A stretch of 64,000 nucleotides of DNA from an archaeon (GTDB lineage Archaea > Nanobdellota > Nanobdellia > SCGC-AAA011-G17 > GW2011-AR17). The notes beneath the pieces are model-generated. The model had not been told where the DNA came from. It saw nothing but the letters and a program-made list of their open reading frames with translations, and made no database searches. Of the stretch, positions 43,209 through 52,357 are shown one piece after another (within the stretch, counting starts at the first letter, position 1; each line of letters begins with the position of its first letter). The stretch covers positions 74,764 through 138,763 of the forward strand of contig JABHZQ010000020.1 in assembly GCA_018656555.1 (NCBI GenBank), written 5' to 3'. A program made the translations under genes and the position numbers.

Positions 43209-44607
43209 TTTATTTGATAGAGAACAAGAGGAAGAAGTTTTTCTAGAAAGAGAAGTAAAAGAAGGAGATATAAGATTAATAACTGAATCTGAATTAAGAA
43301 GATTTTTTAGATGTCCTTATTCTTATTTTTTAGGAAGACATAAGGGATTAACTAAAATTCCTCTATCTGGTTCTGCTGCTTTAGTTATTCATTTTAGAAA
43401 TGCAAGAAAAGGTTTGTTTAATCTTAAAGATGAAGGGGGAAGAATAATGCCTTATCAGACTAGGGCAGGGAAAGATTGGAAGATGGCTGAAGATATGGAA
43501 GCTGAAGAGCTTGCAAAACATCTTGCAAATAAAAGTGGAGATGCTTTTGGTGGAGCAATGTGGGGGAGATGGTTGAGAGTTGTGGATAGAGGTTCTTTTG
43601 CAGGAAGAGAATTAATTTGGTCTTATGATTCACAACCAGGACATAGGGGTAGTCAGTTGAAAACAGCTGGTCAAACTTATTATGATTTTGTTATGGAGAA
43701 TGGTGCACCAGTTTTGGGTGGAATTGATTTAACAACTTCTTTTCAATTTGATGGTTTAGCCTTTAAAGTAAAATTTCCAGAATTAAGAAAGGGGACTTTA
43801 ACTGTTGATGATCCTGGATTGTGGGGGTTTAATTCTTATTTTAGTGAAAGAGGAATTGGTGATATTAATACTAGTAGTTTAGTTACTTTGAGATTATTGG
43901 CTTATGCTTCATTAGCACAGAAGTTTTGGTTATTTAGAGAGAAGTTACAAATTCCAGAGGAGATGAGTGAGGTTTGGGGAGGTAATCCTTTTCACTTAGA
44001 TGATAGATTAATCTATAGACATGTGAATTGTTCTACTGGTGAGATTAGTGAGACTAGAAGAACAGATAGACAATTAGGTTTGTTTAGAAAACATTTAGAT
44101 AGATTTTTAGCTGCTGAAGAAAAACAAGATTATCCTATTTCAAGAAAGCATTGTGGTTCTTGTCCTTGGAATGCTGTTGATTTAGCTGGAAAGAGTGTTT
44201 GTGATTTACCTCAGACTACAAAACCTTCTGCACCTATGTATTATTTTGATCCACTTAATTATTCTATTGAAGTTGTTAATGAGGATGGAGAGATTAGTTT
44301 AAGAGGATCTATTAGGCATGGAGAGATGGTTAAAGAAGTAAATAGGATGGATTTGGAACATTCTTTACATGGAGAAGATCTTGTTGTTTATTCTTCTTAT
44401 GAGAGTCATGCAAGGGGATTTGGGTTTGAGAATAGGATGATAGAGGAAATGGATAGACAGTTGAGTAGATTATCTCGAGTAATGAGAAGAAATGTGATTC
44501 ATAGATTACATTTTGATAGAGATTTTAAGTATGCTGGCCAGAGATCTATTGAAGAATTGTTAGGTGTGTTGGATTATGTTGAGAATGAGAAAGTTTATAC
44601 TCCTTAA
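43198..44607 (+). CDS. Putative PD-(D/E)XK / Cas4-RecB-like Fe-S protein
   Basis: ITESELRRFFRCPYSYFLGRHKGL and distal CGSCPWNAVDLAGKSVC Cys cluster; DINTSSLVTLRLLAYASLAQK; overlaps the upstream MBL gene by 11 nt. Confidence 0.55.
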   Translation: MQLDLFDREQEEEVFLEREVKEGDIRLITESELRRFFRCPYSYFLGRHKGLTKIPLSGSAALVIHFRNARKGLFNLKDEGGRIMPYQTRAGKDWKMAEDMEAEELAKHLANKSGDAFGGAMWGRWLRVVDRGSFAGRELIWSYDSQPGHRGSQLKTAGQTYYDFVMENGAPVLGGIDLTTSFQFDGLAFKVKFPELRKGTLTVDDPGLWGFNSYFSERGIGDINTSSLVTLRLLAYASLAQKFWLFREKLQIPEEMSEVWGGNPFHLDDRLIYRHVNCSTGEISETRRTDRQLGLFRKHLDRFLAAEEKQDYPISRKHCGSCPWNAVDLAGKSVCDLPQTTKPSAPMYYFDPLNYSIEVVNEDGEISLRGSIRHGEMVKEVNRMDLEHSLHGEDLVVYSSYESHARGFGFENRMIEEMDRQLSRLSRVMRRNVIHRLHFDRDFKYAGQRSIEELLGVLDYVENEKVYTP

Positions 44608-44625
44608 TATTAAAAATAAAAAAAA

Positions 44626-46782
44626 TTAATTTAAACCTTTTCTTTCTTTAATTTTTGAGATAACCTTTTGTTGTAATGATTCAGGTAATTTATCAAATTT
44701 CTGATCAATTACAAATGAGGACCCTCTACCTGATGTTCCAGATCTTAAATCTGAAGACCATCCAAACAATTCTGCAACTGGAAGTACTGCTTTAACAGTA
44801 AGCATTGCTCCTTCTTGTTCCATGTTTAGTAATTGTCCTCTCTTGTTCTGAATTAGTTTTGAAATTTCACCCATATATTCAGCTGGTCCTTCAATTTGCA
44901 TAATCTGCAGTGGTTCGAAGATTACTGGATGAGCGTCACCCATTGCTTCTCTTACACCCTCTCTAATTGCAGGATACATTTGTGCTGGACCTCTGTGGAT
45001 GGTATCTTCGTGTAGCTTACAATCCATTAACCTTACAAGTACTTTTGTACAAGGTTCTCTTGCTAGACTTCCACCTTTCATAACATCTTCAAATCCATCC
45101 ATTACCATTCCCATGATCTCTCCAATGTGTACAATACCTCTTGTATTGTCTATAAGCATGTTTCCACCATAGATTTCTGCAACTTTTTTAGATTCTTTTG
45201 TTTCCATTCCAAGTTCTTGTAATTGTTGGAAGATTGCAGAGTCTTTTTTCCTTAATCTCATTTCAGGTAGATCACCAGCTTTGATAGCAGCAAAAATATT
45301 ATCTGGAAGAGGCTCAACAACAAAGTATAATTTGTTGTGTTTGTTAGGAGATTTTCCTTCAAATTGTCTTGATTTATCAGTTATTGTTTCTCTGTATACA
45401 ACAATTGGATTTGAAGTTTTAACTGTTAATCCTTTTTCAGATACAATTCTGTTTTCAATAACTTCTAGGTGAAGTTCACCCATACCAGACATTAGGTTTT
45501 CTCCTGTTTCTTCATTAATTTCGATTTTAATAGTTGGATCTTCTTTTGCAACTTGTTTTAGGATCTCAATTAACTTAGGTAAGTCTGCGGGAGTTGTAGC
45601 ATCAATAGATTTTGTGATAACTGGTTCGAATATATGCTTGATTGCTTCGAATGGTTCCATGTCTTCTTTTGATATTGTTTCTCCTGAGAATATTCCTTTT
45701 AATCCTACAAGACCAATAATGTTACCAGCTGTTGCTTCTTCTACTGGAACTCTTTTTGCTCCTTTGTAGATAGAAACTTGTTGAAGTCTGATTTTTTTCT
45801 TAGCCATGTTCATGTAAACTTCATCACCATGTTTTAGGGTTCCTGAGAATAATCTTCCTGCAGCAACTTCTCCTGCGTGTTTGTCTATAACAATTTTTAC
45901 AGCTACAAATGCAAGATCTCCATTTGGATCACAAGAAACTAATGATTTTCCAATTTCTGAATCTGGATCACCATGCCAGATTTTTGGAATTCTGTAAGCT
46001 TGTGCTTCTTTTGGGTTTGGGTGGTGTTCAATACACATGTTTAAAACAACTTCATGAATAGGTGCTTTTTTAGCAAATTCTTTGAAGGTGTCATTTTCAT
46101 ATGCATCAATAACATCTTTGAATGTCAAATTTTTCTTTTTCATATAAGGGAATGAAAGAGCCCAATTGTGGAATGCAGATCCAAATGCAACTGATCCATC
46201 TTGAACAGATAGCTGCCATTTTTCTTTGTAACCTTTTGGTGCAATTTCTGAAATTAATCTGTTAACATCATCAATGATTTTGATAAATTTATTTTGCATT
46301 GCTTCAGGTGTTAGTTTAACTTCTTTGATTAATCTATCAACTTTGTTAATGAATAGAACTGGTTTTACAAGTTCTTTTAGTGCTTGTCTTAGAACTGTTT
46401 CTGTTTGAGGCATGATTCCTTCAACTGCACAGCATAGAACAATAGCTCCATCAACAGCCCTCATAGCTCTTGTAACATCTCCTCCAAAATCAATGTGTCC
46501 TGGAGTGTCAATAAGATTGATTAGATAATCTTTATCTTCCCAGGTGTGTACCATTGATACATTTGCAGAATCAATTGTGATTCCTCTTGATTGTTCATCA
46601 TCGTGAAAGTCTAGAGCAAGTTGTTTACCTGCTAGTTCTTCTGAGATCATACCAGCTCCTGCTAGTAGGTTGTCTGAGAAAGTAGTTTTCCCATGATCGA
46701 TGTGTGCTGCCACACCTATATTTCTAATGTGTTCTGGTTGTTTCATTAAGTCTACAACCGCATCTGTTGATTTATCTGCCAT
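44626..46782 (-). CDS. fusA: Translation elongation factor EF-2
   Basis: IRNIGVAAHIDHGKTTFSDNLLAGAG; IDTPGHIDFGGDVTRAMR; diphthamide-loop LHEDTIHRGPAQMYP. Confidence 0.98.
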   Translation of the reverse strand: MADKSTDAVVDLMKQPEHIRNIGVAAHIDHGKTTFSDNLLAGAGMISEELAGKQLALDFHDDEQSRGITIDSANVSMVHTWEDKDYLINLIDTPGHIDFGGDVTRAMRAVDGAIVLCCAVEGIMPQTETVLRQALKELVKPVLFINKVDRLIKEVKLTPEAMQNKFIKIIDDVNRLISEIAPKGYKEKWQLSVQDGSVAFGSAFHNWALSFPYMKKKNLTFKDVIDAYENDTFKEFAKKAPIHEVVLNMCIEHHPNPKEAQAYRIPKIWHGDPDSEIGKSLVSCDPNGDLAFVAVKIVIDKHAGEVAAGRLFSGTLKHGDEVYMNMAKKKIRLQQVSIYKGAKRVPVEEATAGNIIGLVGLKGIFSGETISKEDMEPFEAIKHIFEPVITKSIDATTPADLPKLIEILKQVAKEDPTIKIEINEETGENLMSGMGELHLEVIENRIVSEKGLTVKTSNPIVVYRETITDKSRQFEGKSPNKHNKLYFVVEPLPDNIFAAIKAGDLPEMRLRKKDSAIFQQLQELGMETKESKKVAEIYGGNMLIDNTRGIVHIGEIMGMVMDGFEDVMKGGSLAREPCTKVLVRLMDCKLHEDTIHRGPAQMYPAIREGVREAMGDAHPVIFEPLQIMQIEGPAEYMGEISKLIQNKRGQLLNMEQEGAMLTVKAVLPVAELFGWSSDLRSGTSGRGSSFVIDQKFDKLPESLQQKVISKIKERKGLN

Positions 46783-46875
46783 TATTAATCATCCTCCATA
46801 AATATGATGAATTCAGAGGATTTTTAAGTGTTTTTAAAGATTTTGGTTATTATAGTTAATTTTAAATAATAGGTT

Positions 46876-48357
46876 TTGTATGATATGTTTATGAGAGGTG
46901 TTCAAAAACTAATATTTCTACTCTTCGTAATAGTTTTATTTTCTTTTGGGATGGTAGTTGGAGAAGAGTGGCAGCAAAAAGACTCAGGTACTGAAGCAAC
47001 ATTATATGATATAGAAATCATGAATGAATATATGGGTGTTGCCGTTGGAGGAAGCTATCCAGGAGAACCTCATTCAGTTATTTTAAAGACTCTTGATGGT
47101 GGGGATGAATGGATTCCACAAGAATCAGCTGTTGACGAGAGATTGTTTGGTGTTTGTTTTTCAAGTTATGATAAGGGTTGGGCTGTTGGTTCAAATGGTG
47201 CTATGATTATTACTAATGGTGCAACTTGGACTACTCAAGATTCTGAGAAGACTACAACTTTGTGGGATGTATTTTGTATTGATGATTTGAATGTTGTTGC
47301 AGTTGGTGGAGCAGAATATGGTTTGAGTGAAGGATATCATGCTAATATAATTAGGACTACTGATGGAGGTTTGAATTGGGAATCTGATTATAGTGGAAGT
47401 GATATAGCTTATCTTGCTTTGTATTTTATTGGTGATGTAGGTTATGCTGTTGGTGGAGAGGGATCTGTTTTGAAATATACTGGTAGTTGGACTGAGGTAG
47501 GTCCAGTTGAAACTTCTGGTGGGATTGCAGTTGAATTAAGAGACATACATTGTTTATCTGAAGATTTGTGTTGGGTTAGTGGGGATAGTGATGAGTTGTA
47601 TTATACAGCTGATGGTGGAGATGAATGGAGTATTGTAGATACTGGTATTGAGACTGCTTTGCATGCTGTTTATTTTGCAGATGAAGAAACAGGATGGGCT
47701 ATTGGTCAACAAGTGATTAGGTATACAGAAGATGGTGGTGAGAGTTGGGAATCTCAGGTTTCAGATATAGAAGGAAGTGCAACTGATTTAGGTTTGTTAC
47801 CTGTTGCTTATGCAAGAACTTTGGAGTTTGTTGATGATACAGATGGTTGGATTGTTGGAGATGATGGTTTAATTTTAAGATATGGTGAGGTGTATAATCC
47901 TTGTGAAGAAGCAGAGCCAGTTATTTGTGAAGAAGGATTTGTTCCTGAATTATATTTAGAGGATGATGCATGTTTTTCTTCATTTAGGTGTATTCCAATT
48001 GAAGATTTAGATGAAGAGTTTGAACCTGAAGATTATGAAGAAACTCTTGATGAGATGGATGATAGTTTTAAGGATAGATTAGAGAAATATGAAATTAATA
48101 TTAATGTGATTGATTCTGAGAAGAAGAGCTTTGGATTTTTAGTTTTAGAAGGAAAGACTAGTGTTCAAGGTTTGTTTGATAAACCAGATATCTCCATTTA
48201 TGTTGATTTAGCGACGATAACAGAGTTGACAAAGAGTGAAGATAAGATGGGTGTTATTTCAGAAGGTTTGAAATCTGGTGCTATTGATATTAAAGGAGAA
48301 ACATTTTTGACTAAGTTGAAACTCTTCTTTTTTGTGAATGGCTTGAAAAATTATTGA
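46876..48357 (+). CDS. Secreted YCF48/BNR-like beta-propeller protein
   Basis: Signal peptide; repeated GWAVGSNG / TTDGGLNWES / YTEDGGESWES motifs. Confidence 0.8.
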   Translation: MYDMFMRGVQKLIFLLFVIVLFSFGMVVGEEWQQKDSGTEATLYDIEIMNEYMGVAVGGSYPGEPHSVILKTLDGGDEWIPQESAVDERLFGVCFSSYDKGWAVGSNGAMIITNGATWTTQDSEKTTTLWDVFCIDDLNVVAVGGAEYGLSEGYHANIIRTTDGGLNWESDYSGSDIAYLALYFIGDVGYAVGGEGSVLKYTGSWTEVGPVETSGGIAVELRDIHCLSEDLCWVSGDSDELYYTADGGDEWSIVDTGIETALHAVYFADEETGWAIGQQVIRYTEDGGESWESQVSDIEGSATDLGLLPVAYARTLEFVDDTDGWIVGDDGLILRYGEVYNPCEEAEPVICEEGFVPELYLEDDACFSSFRCIPIEDLDEEFEPEDYEETLDEMDDSFKDRLEKYEININVIDSEKKSFGFLVLEGKTSVQGLFDKPDISIYVDLATITELTKSEDKMGVISEGLKSGAIDIKGETFLTKLKLFFFVNGLKNY

Positions 48358-48432
48358 TTTTTTTCTTTTTTATTGAAAGATTTTCAGGTTTTTATAGAGA
48401 TAATTTTTAAATTTGATTTTCTTAAATTAATT

Positions 48433-49281
48433 ATGCTTCCTTTAACTGAGAATAAACTTAAAATAATATGCTCTTTGAGAGAAAAAGGAAATTCTTATTT
48501 TGAAATTTCTAAAAAGTTGTCAATAGCTAAGTCTACAGCATATAAGTATAGTAAGGATATTTTATTATCTAGAAAAGCGATAGCAAGAATTAATAAAAAT
48601 ATTAATAAAAATTCTATTAGGTTTGTAAAAAATTATGCAGTTGAGAAAAAACTAAATAAAAATATTTTTTGGTCTCTTGAAACTGCTCGAGTAATTGCTC
48701 ATTGTATTTTTGATGGGTCTGTAACTTCTGATGCAATAAAATATACTAATTCTTCTTATGAATTAATTCAACAATTTATACAAGATATTAAGAAGATATC
48801 AGATATGAAACCTACAAATATTTATACTACTAAAGGAAAATATTTTAATAAGTTTCAAGTTGCTTTTTGTTCAAAAAGATTATGTAATGAATTATTTAAT
48901 TATTCAAAATCATTTAATTCTACTTCAAATTTGACAATTATTCCAAAATTAGTTTTTAATTCAGAGGATAAAATTATTATCGAGTTTTTGAGAGCATTTT
49001 GGGAAGATGAAGGATGTATTACTTATAAAGGTGAATTATTGGCTAGACTTAAAAATAAAGGATTAATAAAACAGTTATCTAGTTTACATAATTTATTGGG
49101 AATTGAACATAGTTTGTATAGTTGTTCAGATGGTGCATGGGGGATTAGAATATTGAGAAATGGGAAAAATTTAAAAAGGTTTAATTTAATCAGATTTAGA
49201 TATGCCTTGGTCTCGAGAGGTCAAAATGTTGGCATATTGAAGAAAAACTTATTTGAAAAAATATATGGGCCCGTGATCTAG
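48433..49281 (+). CDS. LAGLIDADG-type homing endonuclease with N-terminal HTH
   Basis: ETARVIAHCIFDGSVTSDA and IIEFLRAFWEDEGCITYKGE (two LAGLIDADG-like helices); N-terminal HTH KGNSYFEISKKLSIAKSTAYKYSKD; stop codon lies within the tRNA-Val gene. Confidence 0.8.
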   Translation: MLPLTENKLKIICSLREKGNSYFEISKKLSIAKSTAYKYSKDILLSRKAIARINKNINKNSIRFVKNYAVEKKLNKNIFWSLETARVIAHCIFDGSVTSDAIKYTNSSYELIQQFIQDIKKISDMKPTNIYTTKGKYFNKFQVAFCSKRLCNELFNYSKSFNSTSNLTIIPKLVFNSEDKIIIEFLRAFWEDEGCITYKGELLARLKNKGLIKQLSSLHNLLGIEHSLYSCSDGAWGIRILRNGKNLKRFNLIRFRYALVSRGQNVGILKKNLFEKIYGPVI

Positions 49282-49358
49282 TGGCTATGATGCCTCCCTT
49301 ACATTTCATTTAAGAATAAGAGAGGAGGATATCCCAGGTTCGAGTCCTGGCGGGCCCA
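49267..49358 (+). tRNA. tRNA-Val(TAC) with intron
   Basis: GGGCCCG TG ATCTAGTGGCTATGAT G CCTCC CTTACA[intron]A GGAGG ATATC CCAGGTTCGAGTCCTGG CGGGCCC A; mature cloverleaf of 73 nt. Confidence 0.93.
49304..49322 (+). other. 19-nt tRNA intron at canonical position 37/38
   Basis: tttcatttaagaataagag must be removed to give 7-nt loop CTTACAA between CCTCC and GGAGG. Confidence 0.85.
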
Positions 49359-49361
49359 TTC

Positions 49362-50537
49362 TTATTTTATAGGCCAAGTAATATCATAATCTATTCTTAG
49401 AATTTCTTTAATTTCATTAAGAGATTTTCTTCCAAAGTTTTTAGTTTTTAGCATATCTGGTTCAGTTTTTTCTAGAAGATCTCCAATTGTTGTTATATTT
49501 GCATTTTCCAAGCAGTTGCCTGTTCTTATTGAAAAGTCCATATCAGTTAAAAGTGTTTTAGCTACTTCACCATATCTTTCTGCTATATCTCGTTCTCTTA
49601 GTTCTTGTAATTCTTCAAGTCTTCCAGGCACAGAGACTGCTTCTGCTAGAACTCTTTCTGTAATTCCAGGTTCTAATCTCTCGGTCCATATTGCTTGTTC
49701 TGCAAGATAGTCTATTTGTGATAAGTATGATTGAACTTCTTCATTAGTTCTTGGTTGAGCTAAGAATCTTAATTGTTTTTCTAATTTAGGATGTCTTAAT
49801 TTTCTTAATGCTTTTGCTTCTACCTGTCTTATTCTTTCTCTATTTACTTCATAAACCTGACTTACTTCTTCAAGAGTCATGGGAGCTTTATCAAAACCAT
49901 ATCTTAATTTAACAACTTCCCTTTCTCTTGGTGTTAATCCTTCAAGAACTCTATTAACTAGTTCTAATTTTTCTGGACTGGCTGTAAATCCTCCATTTCT
50001 TATTACTGTAAGGATATCATCTTTTGTTTGTGATAATACTTTACTTAATAGCATTTTTTCATCTGATAAATATGCTGCTTCTAGTCTGTCTAGTAATGTT
50101 CTTCTAGTATAATCTAATGGATTCATTCGGCCACTTGTTTCAGCTACTACTCTTTCATATCCTGTTTGAGGTTCTACAAAGAATAGTAAGTTAGTATCAT
50201 GAGTTACTCCTGCAACAGCTGGTTCATATAATGCTTCTATTTTATCATCAATGGCTCTTGGTACATGTTCTAATAATTCTGGGTGAGGTACATGTCTGTC
50301 ATTTTGTGCTAAGTAGATATGAACACCATTTCTTACTCTTTGTCTTGTAGGTGTTTGTCTATAGAACTCAACTAATGGATTTTCCCATTCTTTTGATCTT
50401 TTCCCTAAGATATTGTTTCTTATCATATCTGGGCCTACTCCATAAGCTTCTGTGAAGTCTTCTATTGGAAAACCACAGAGTACGCCAAGGGCTATTTCAA
50501 CCTCTTGCGGATCCGTTAATAATCTTGGAGTTCCCAT
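49362..50537 (-). CDS. Sigma-70 region 4-like / RNA polymerase alpha-CTD-like fusion protein
   Basis: aa ~200-257 [58 protein letters not shown] (sigma region 4); aa ~333-381 [49 protein letters not shown] (RpoA C-terminal domain); no sigma region 2 seen. Confidence 0.9.
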   Translation of the reverse strand: MGTPRLLTDPQEVEIALGVLCGFPIEDFTEAYGVGPDMIRNNILGKRSKEWENPLVEFYRQTPTRQRVRNGVHIYLAQNDRHVPHPELLEHVPRAIDDKIEALYEPAVAGVTHDTNLLFFVEPQTGYERVVAETSGRMNPLDYTRRTLLDRLEAAYLSDEKMLLSKVLSQTKDDILTVIRNGGFTASPEKLELVNRVLEGLTPREREVVKLRYGFDKAPMTLEEVSQVYEVNRERIRQVEAKALRKLRHPKLEKQLRFLAQPRTNEEVQSYLSQIDYLAEQAIWTERLEPGITERVLAEAVSVPGRLEELQELRERDIAERYGEVAKTLLTDMDFSIRTGNCLENANITTIGDLLEKTEPDMLKTKNFGRKSLNEIKEILRIDYDITWPIK

Positions 50538-50591
50538 ACATTCGGTGAGAATTTAGTGGTTTATAAGTGTTTCTATAATTATTAATTGTTG

Positions 50592-50626
50592 AGTAGTAAC
50601 AAAAACAAAAGATTTATAAATAAGTT
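50592..50626 (+). promoter_or_regulatory. 35-bp promoter-like element, copy 1 (upstream of metG)
   Basis: agtagtaacaaaaacaaaagatttataaataagtt identical to 57027-57061; A-rich tract plus TATA box. Confidence 0.75.
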
Positions 50627-50665
50627 TACAGAAGGTTTATATAGGCTAGTTTAAAAATTTTTTAT

Positions 50666-52357
50666 ATGGCAAAAGTCCTTGTAACTGCAGCACTTCCTTA
50701 TATAAATAATGTTCCTCATATGGGTCATATTGTTGGTTCTCATTTGCCTGCTGATATTTTTCATAGATATTTGATAAGTTCAGGCAGAGATGCTGTTTTT
50801 GTAGGGGGTTCTGATGAGCATGGGACTCCTTCAGTTGTAGCTGCAAAGGAATTAGGAGTTAGTCCACAGGTTTTGGTTGATAGATTGTATGATGTTCATA
50901 GGGCTGTTTATGAGAGGTTAGATATAGGATATGATATTTTTTCTAGAACTTCTTCAGAGGGTCATCATCAAACTGTTAGAGATTTTTTTGAAGGAATAGA
51001 AGGGAATGGTTTTATTTCTCAAGGATCTGTAGATATGCCTTATTGTGAGAGAGATGATATGTTTCTTCCAGATAGGTTTATTGAAGGTGAGTGTCCAAAA
51101 TGTGGTTATGAGGATGCAAATGGAGATCAATGTGAAAATTGTTCAACAATATTGAATTCTGTAGATTTAGTAAATCCTCATTGTAAAATATGTGGAGATT
51201 CACCTGAAGTAAGAACTTCTGAACATTTATATTTAGATTTGCCTAGACTAGGTGAAAGATTGGACTCTTGGATTGAAGAAAATGAGGCAAACTGGAGAAA
51301 TCATGTTCATGGTGCAGCAAGACAATGGCTTGATGATGGATTACAAAGTAGATCCATTACTAGAGATATGGATTGGGGAGTTCATGTTCCTGGACAAGAA
51401 GGGAAGGTATTCTATGTTTGGTTTGATGCTCCTATTGGATATTATAGTTTTACAAGAGAATTGGGGGAGGATGTGGCTAGAGAGGTTTGGGAAGAGGATG
51501 GAGAGATTTATCATTTTTTAGGAAAAGATAATGTTCCATTTCATACTGTTTTTTGGCCAGGGATGTTATTAGCTCATGAAGGTTTAAATTTGCCAACAAG
51601 AGTAGTAGGTTATAATTATTTGAATTTTGATGGAAGGAAGTTTTCAAAAAGTCAAGGAGTGGGAGTTTTTTGTTTTAATTTATTAGATTCAGATATTGAA
51701 ATTGATACTCTTAGATCTTATTTGACTACAGTTATTCCAGAAAATAAAGATTCAAGCTTTAGATGGGATGATTTTAGAAGTCATGTTAATAATGAGTTGA
51801 TTGCTACAATGGGAAATTTGTTTAATAGAACACTTAGAATGATTTTTAATAATTTTGATGGTGAGTTAGATTACTCTGGTCTTGAAGGTTTAACTGAAGC
51901 TGATAGAGAATTGGTTGATGCTATTGAAAGGATGCCTGGAGAAATAGGAGATTCATTAGAAAATACAGAGATTAGAGCAGCTTATAGAAAAGTTATGGAA
52001 TTTGCTTCAATGGGTAATGCTTATTTGAATAAAACAATGCCCTGGACAACAGTAAAAACTGATAAGGAAGAAGCAAGAAGAAGTTTATACTTGACTTTGA
52101 ATCTTTGTAGGTCTTTAGCAATTGTTTCGGCACCAATATTACCTGGGAGTATGCAAACTTTGTGGTCTGAACAAATGGGTTTTGATGGAAGTGTTTTAGA
52201 AAAAGGGAGATGGTCTGAAGCAGATAAAGTAATTATACCTAAAAATCATAGGTTAAAAGGGCAGTCTATAATTTATAAAAAAGTTGATGAAACTAGATTA
52301 GATGAATTGGAGAAGCATTTTCAAAGGCCACATTCATTGGAATCTTTGGTAATTTAA
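50666..52357 (+). CDS. metG: Methionyl-tRNA synthetase
   Basis: VTAALPYINNVPHMGHIVGSHLPADIFHRY, GGSDEHGTP, zinc knuckles CPKCGYEDANGDQCENC / CKICG, GRKFSKSQGVGVF. Confidence 0.95.
   Translation: MAKVLVTAALPYINNVPHMGHIVGSHLPADIFHRYLISSGRDAVFVGGSDEHGTPSVVAAKELGVSPQVLVDRLYDVHRAVYERLDIGYDIFSRTSSEGHHQTVRDFFEGIEGNGFISQGSVDMPYCERDDMFLPDRFIEGECPKCGYEDANGDQCENCSTILNSVDLVNPHCKICGDSPEVRTSEHLYLDLPRLGERLDSWIEENEANWRNHVHGAARQWLDDGLQSRSITRDMDWGVHVPGQEGKVFYVWFDAPIGYYSFTRELGEDVAREVWEEDGEIYHFLGKDNVPFHTVFWPGMLLAHEGLNLPTRVVGYNYLNFDGRKFSKSQGVGVFCFNLLDSDIEIDTLRSYLTTVIPENKDSSFRWDDFRSHVNNELIATMGNLFNRTLRMIFNNFDGELDYSGLEGLTEADRELVDAIERMPGEIGDSLENTEIRAAYRKVMEFASMGNAYLNKTMPWTTVKTDKEEARRSLYLTLNLCRSLAIVSAPILPGSMQTLWSEQMGFDGSVLEKGRWSEADKVIIPKNHRLKGQSIIYKKVDETRLDELEKHFQRPHSLESLVI

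Noticed and set aside
51252-51521. Alternative-frame + strand ORF within metG
   Set aside because: Out-of-frame overlap with a confident housekeeping gene.
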